Assembly: GCF_008868175.1 (NCBI RefSeq)
Contig: NZ_WBKT01000026.1
Coordinates: 1 to 50,849, forward strand
DNA from: Micromonospora sp. AMSO31t
GTDB taxonomy: Bacteria; Actinomycetota; Actinomycetes; Mycobacteriales; Micromonosporaceae
Reading direction: 5' to 3'
DNA length: 50,849 nt
Made by a program: the position numbers and the translations under genes. The notes under the pieces were generated by a model. That model saw only the letters and a program-made list of their open reading frames with translations. It ran no database searches and was not told the origin of the DNA. The number at the start of each line of letters is the position of its first letter. Position 1 is the stretch's first letter. Positions 50,323 through 50,849 of this stretch are shown one piece after another.

Positions 50323-50849
50323 CCGGGCGGACGCCGGGCGACGGCGACGAGGCGATGGACCTGGGGACCATCGCCCGCGACGACGCGCTGCTCGACGCGC
50401 TCGGTCGCGGCGAGGCCGCGCCCGAGGGCGATGCGCTCGCCGGGGTGCTCGCCCTCTGGCGGGCCGAGCTCGCCGACGAGCCGCCCACCGCGGTACGCCC
50501 CGGCGCGCCGGCGCCCGCCGAGGAGGCGCCCGTGCGGCGGGCGGCCCGCCGCCCCCGCCCCTGGACGCTGCGGCTGGCGGCCGCCGCCGTGGCGCTGCTG
50601 GCCCTGGTCTCCGGGCTCGGCATCGGCAGCCGGGACGCCGGACCGGGCAGCCCGCTCTGGTCGCTGACCCGGCTGCTGCACCCGCAGCAGGCCGAGGTGC
50701 GCGGCATCGAGGACACCGTGGACCGCGCCCGGGCGGCCCTGGACGCCGGCCGGCTCGACGACGCCGAGGCGCTGGTCGCGCAGGGCCGCCGGGACCTCGG
50801 CCGGGTGGAGGACCCCGCGGCCGTCACGCGGCTGGGCGCGGCGCTCGAC
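50319..50849 (+). CDS. rsdA: Anti-sigma-D factor RsdA-like protein (3' end outside window)
   Basis: The first 177 codons of a membrane anti-sigma factor. The N-terminal SigD-binding part reads AMDLGTIARDDALLDALG, the RsdA signature, and continues LAGVLALWRAELADEPP. A single membrane helix follows (PWTLRLAAAAVALLALVSGLG, about 83-105). The external part seen so far is helical and charged, with a repeated A(R/L)xxLDxGR(L/R)DDAE-type pattern. The gene is still open at the window edge. It should hold ShbA/SigD inactive until a signal triggers release. Confidence 0.85.
   Translation, partial: MTGRTPGDGDEAMDLGTIARDDALLDALGRGEAAPEGDALAGVLALWRAELADEPPTAVRPGAPAPAEEAPVRRAARRPRPWTLRLAAAAVALLALVSGLGIGSRDAGPGSPLWSLTRLLHPQQAEVRGIEDTVDRARAALDAGRLDDAEALVAQGRRDLGRVEDPAAVTRLGAALD

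Noticed and set aside
1..50849. CRISPR arrays, tRNA/rRNA genes, riboswitches, insertion sequences, attachment sites
   Set aside because: I looked for regularly spaced repeats, cloverleaf-like and conserved RNA stretches, and transposase or integrase motifs, and saw none. The only tandem DNA repeats are inside coding sequences (36421-36560 and the histone-like gene).

Overview
The window is about 50.8 kb of very GC-rich DNA (overlapping GTGA/ATGA stop-start junctions, abundant GTG starts, GC-rich hairpin terminators). It comes from a filamentous-type actinobacterium, most likely a Micromonosporaceae member such as Micromonospora. This is inferred from gene content: a complete mce operon, mycothiol-linked protein families, a ShbA/SigD sigma factor with its anti-sigma factor, a class E/F sortase, a LigD-like ligase and a P450-ferredoxin pair. 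No rRNA, tRNA, CRISPR array, insertion sequence or phage gene was seen.

Layout. 0-1 kb: the end of a pentapeptide-repeat protein and two small acidic proteins. 1-8 kb: ferredoxin and cytochrome P450, RNase HI, a serine beta-lactamase-like hydrolase, a lone lycopene cyclase, a Gfo/Idh/MocA oxidoreductase and an MFS exporter. 8-8.7 kb: a decayed sodium:solute symporter. 8.8-9.7 kb: an ArsR-SRPBCC fusion regulator preceded by a striking set of operator half-sites. 9.8-16.7 kb: a DUF6069-like membrane protein, a two-component system, a tail-anchored surface protein with its sortase, CorA, an APH-like kinase and a GDSL hydrolase. 16.8-20.2 kb: a PhoX-like phosphatase, an Rv2466c-type thioredoxin-fold protein, a histone-H1-like protein and a YchJ protein.

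20.2-28.8 kb is a sugar-acid catabolic operon on the minus strand: solute-binding lipoprotein, two permeases, D-galactonate dehydratase (dgoD), KD(P)G aldolase, KDG kinase, D-mannonate dehydratase (manD) and gluconokinase. A GntR/FadR-type regulator is encoded divergently. Two enolase-superfamily dehydratases feed a shared kinase and aldolase to give pyruvate and glyceraldehyde 3-phosphate. The importer lacks its own ATPase gene.

28.8-34.4 kb: a mycothiol-dependent-isomerase family protein, a DUF2267 protein, a LigD ligase-domain protein, a fused short transketolase and an MFS transporter. 34.6-38.3 kb: three minus-strand genes for membrane proteins. One is a Ser/Thr protein kinase with an extracellular Ig-like domain. 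The next is a kinase-less protein with a similar external domain and a cytoplasmic tail of repeated DATVHLG motifs. The third is a TM-helix (CmpX/MscS-like) protein whose tail repeats TQPV motifs and ends with an EATMVI motif. I propose these as a kinase-substrate (phosphothreonine) module; it is the most novel-looking part of the window.

38.5-49.6 kb: a full mce lipid-import operon (ATPase, YrbEA, YrbEB, MceA-F, two Mce-associated proteins), almost every junction overlapping. 49.7 kb to the end: sigma factor ShbA/SigD and the start of anti-sigma factor RsdA, divergent from mce.
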